Assembly (NCBI GenBank): GCA_963707075.1
Contig: CAVPOX010000001.1
Span: 434,001 to 498,000, forward strand
Direction: 5' to 3'
Source of the DNA: CAXMQZ01 sp963707075
Lineage (GTDB): Bacteria > Acidobacteriota > Thermoanaerobaculia > Multivoradales > JAHEKO01
Length of the DNA: 64,000 nucleotides
In this document: positions 62,826-64,000 of the stretch, piece by piece
Position numbering within the stretch: position 1 is the stretch's first letter
Layout: every line of letters starts with the position of its first letter
Translations under genes and position numbers: made by a program
The notes under the pieces: model-generated
The model's database searches: none
The model's input: the letters and a program-made list of their open reading frames with translations, nothing else
Told to the model about the DNA's origin: nothing

Positions 62826-63190
62826 GCAACGAGAAGTCTCCGGCCAGACAGCGTAGCTACCCGCCCTTGCTGGTGGCGGTAGTCGTGGCTGTGCTTGTGC
62901 TCTTGGGTGTCGCCAGTCTTGGCAGCTACCGCGATCTCCAGGCGGCTCAGGAGCGCCAGGAACTGCTCGAAGAGAAGATCGAATCCACGCTGCAGCGCAA
63001 CGAGGAGCTGACTCGCAAGATCCATCGTTTGCAGGAGGACCCGCTGGCGATCGAAAGCCTGGCGCGAGAGCAGTACCGGATGATGTATCCGGATGATGTC
63101 GTGATCATCTTGCCCGAGGAGCCGTCCGAGGCTACTGCAGAGGCTCCGATTTCGCAGATTCCTTCGACTTCTCCCCCCGGGACAGGGTGA
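62822..63190 (+). CDS. ftsB: FtsB/DivIC-type septum formation initiator
   Basis: The product is 122 aa from TTG 62822. A basic cytoplasmic start is followed by one transmembrane helix (PPLLVAVVVAVLVLLGVASL), a coiled coil (LQAAQERQELLEEKIESTLQ to RKIHRLQ) and DPLAIESLAREQYRMMYPDD, typical of FtsB/DivIC. It joins FtsQ and FtsL in the divisome. Its last ~59 bases overlap the convergent antiporter gene. Confidence 0.88.
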   Translation: MSNEKSPARQRSYPPLLVAVVVAVLVLLGVASLGSYRDLQAAQERQELLEEKIESTLQRNEELTRKIHRLQEDPLAIESLAREQYRMMYPDDVVIILPEEPSEATAEAPISQIPSTSPPGTG

Positions 63191-64000
63191 TCTTGAGCAC
63201 CGGCGGTGTCATCAGAGTGGTGACGATCACCATGATGACCACTGCCGAGAAGATGGGAACCGAAATCACCGGCTTTCCATGCAGAATCAACGCAGCACCG
63301 ATTCCGGCAAAGATCAGTCCGACCTCACCCCTGGGCACCATGCCGACCGCTACGGAAATCCGGTCGAGGCCTTTTTCGACCACACCGAGAGCACAGATCA
63401 TCTTGCCTATGATCGCCACGATCGATAACGCGGCGGCGAATCCCAGAACGCCCTTCTGACCGAAGGTGCTGAGATCGACCTTGATACCCATCAGGACAAA
63501 GAAGATCGGCACGAGGAAGATCGCGAGGGGATGAATCAGCTCTTCAAGCCCGTGCTCTCCGAGCTCGCGATAGTCCCGGTAATGGGCTTCGTCGAGAACC
63601 AGGCCGGCGGCGAAGGCGCCGACGATGGGGGCCAGGCTGATGGCATTGGCCAGGTACGCCAGAAGGAAGCAGAAGGCCAGTGAGACGGTGAGCAAGAGAC
63701 CTCGGATCTTGAGCTTGCTACAGAGCCGGAACAGTCGGGGAGAAAGCCAGGAACCAACGACGATCGCACCGACGAGAAAGAGAGTTGCCTTGCCGACGAT
63801 GAGCAGCACATCGGTGCTGGCCAACTCGCCACCAGTATTGGCAGCGCTGATGACTCCCGAAACGACTGCCAGGATGACCAACCCGAGGACATCGTCGATT
63901 ACCGCTGCCCCGAGAATTATCTTGGCCTCCCGGGTAGCGACTTTTCCCAGGTCTGTCAGGACTCTGGCCGTGATACCTACGCTGGTCGCACAGAGCGTCG
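63132..64000 (-). CDS. CPA2-type cation:proton antiporter, C-terminal part
   Basis: About 289 residues lie in the window; the N-terminus is past the right edge. Residues near the edge read CATSVGITARVLTDLGKVAT and then AAVIDDVLGLVILAVV, with the DD pair that forms the cation site in Na+/H+ exchangers of the CPA2/KefB-like type. Further helices (LAYLANAISLAPIVGAFAAG; VGMVPRGEVGLIFAGIG) support this. No TrkA-N domain follows; the tail is short and charged. Its stop lies inside ftsB-like coding sequence (59-bp convergent overlap). Confidence 0.92.
   Translation of the reverse strand, partial: TLCATSVGITARVLTDLGKVATREAKIILGAAVIDDVLGLVILAVVSGVISAANTGGELASTDVLLIVGKATLFLVGAIVVGSWLSPRLFRLCSKLKIRGLLLTVSLAFCFLLAYLANAISLAPIVGAFAAGLVLDEAHYRDYRELGEHGLEELIHPLAIFLVPIFFVLMGIKVDLSTFGQKGVLGFAAALSIVAIIGKMICALGVVEKGLDRISVAVGMVPRGEVGLIFAGIGAALILHGKPVISVPIFSAVVIMVIVTTLMTPPVLKITLSRGEKSKESAKSEPLQ

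Overview
The window reads as a chromosomal segment of a GC-rich Gram-negative bacterium, most likely an acidobacterium (Acidobacteriota, perhaps near Thermoanaerobaculia or Holophagae). The grounds are lipid A/LPS core genes (lpxK, waaA, a heptosyltransferase), a large Oar-like TonB-dependent receptor with an N-terminal carboxypeptidase-regulatory-like domain, a CRTAC1-type FG-GAP/ASPIC-UnbV protein, a PilN-like protein beginning with an LATRPF motif, and very tight operons with ATGA/GTGA/TTGA overlaps. The lineage is inferred from gene content; no rRNA is present.

Layout. 0-8 kb: start of an acyl-CoA carboxylase carboxyltransferase gene, a tldD/pmbA-like protease pair, a small conserved protein, selA, a sigma-54 response regulator and a FecR-type membrane protein. 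7.7-24.8 kb (minus strand): a type IV pilus locus with the minor pilin operon fimT-pilV-pilW-pilX-pilY1 plus a secreted FxLYD-like protein, a PilS-like kinase, prepilin peptidase, a YfhO-type membrane protein, two M20 peptidases and a major pilin. Both pilin promoters look like sigma-54 (-24/-12) sites, matching the PilS-like kinase at 16-18 kb and the sigma-54 activator at 5 kb. 24.8-35 kb: membrane and surface-glycan type genes (GT39-like, DegT aminotransferase, ASST-like, an MFS/spermidine-synthase fusion, a UbiA-family prenyltransferase), then biotin carboxylase and biotin carrier genes.

36-39.3 kb: LPS genes waaF-like, lpxK and waaA in one minus-strand operon. 39.6-51.3 kb: a plus-strand operon that starts with an ECF sigma factor and a zinc-finger anti-sigma factor and continues with GspF, GspE, PilM-, PilN-, PilO- and PilP-like proteins, a secretin fused to TPR and cohesin domains, three pseudopilins and dUTPase. 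This is a second, T2SS/T4P-like envelope machine. 51.5-57.7 kb: the TonB receptor, and convergently a TPR protein and CRTAC1-like protein pair. 58.6-64 kb: housekeeping genes (SDR, nth, holin-like, yqgE, initiator tRNA, eno, ftsB-like, a CPA2 antiporter).

The least ordinary part is a pair of gene-free arrays, 35.04-36.02 kb and 57.75-58.60 kb. They share three repeat families in the same orientation: six copies of a 54-bp element with inverted ends, two copies of a 108-bp unit differing at one base, and three copies of a ~162-bp unit with complementary ends and an invariant 14-bp palindrome. A 172-bp block is almost identical between arrays 23 kb apart. No transposase, cas gene or coding frame explains them.
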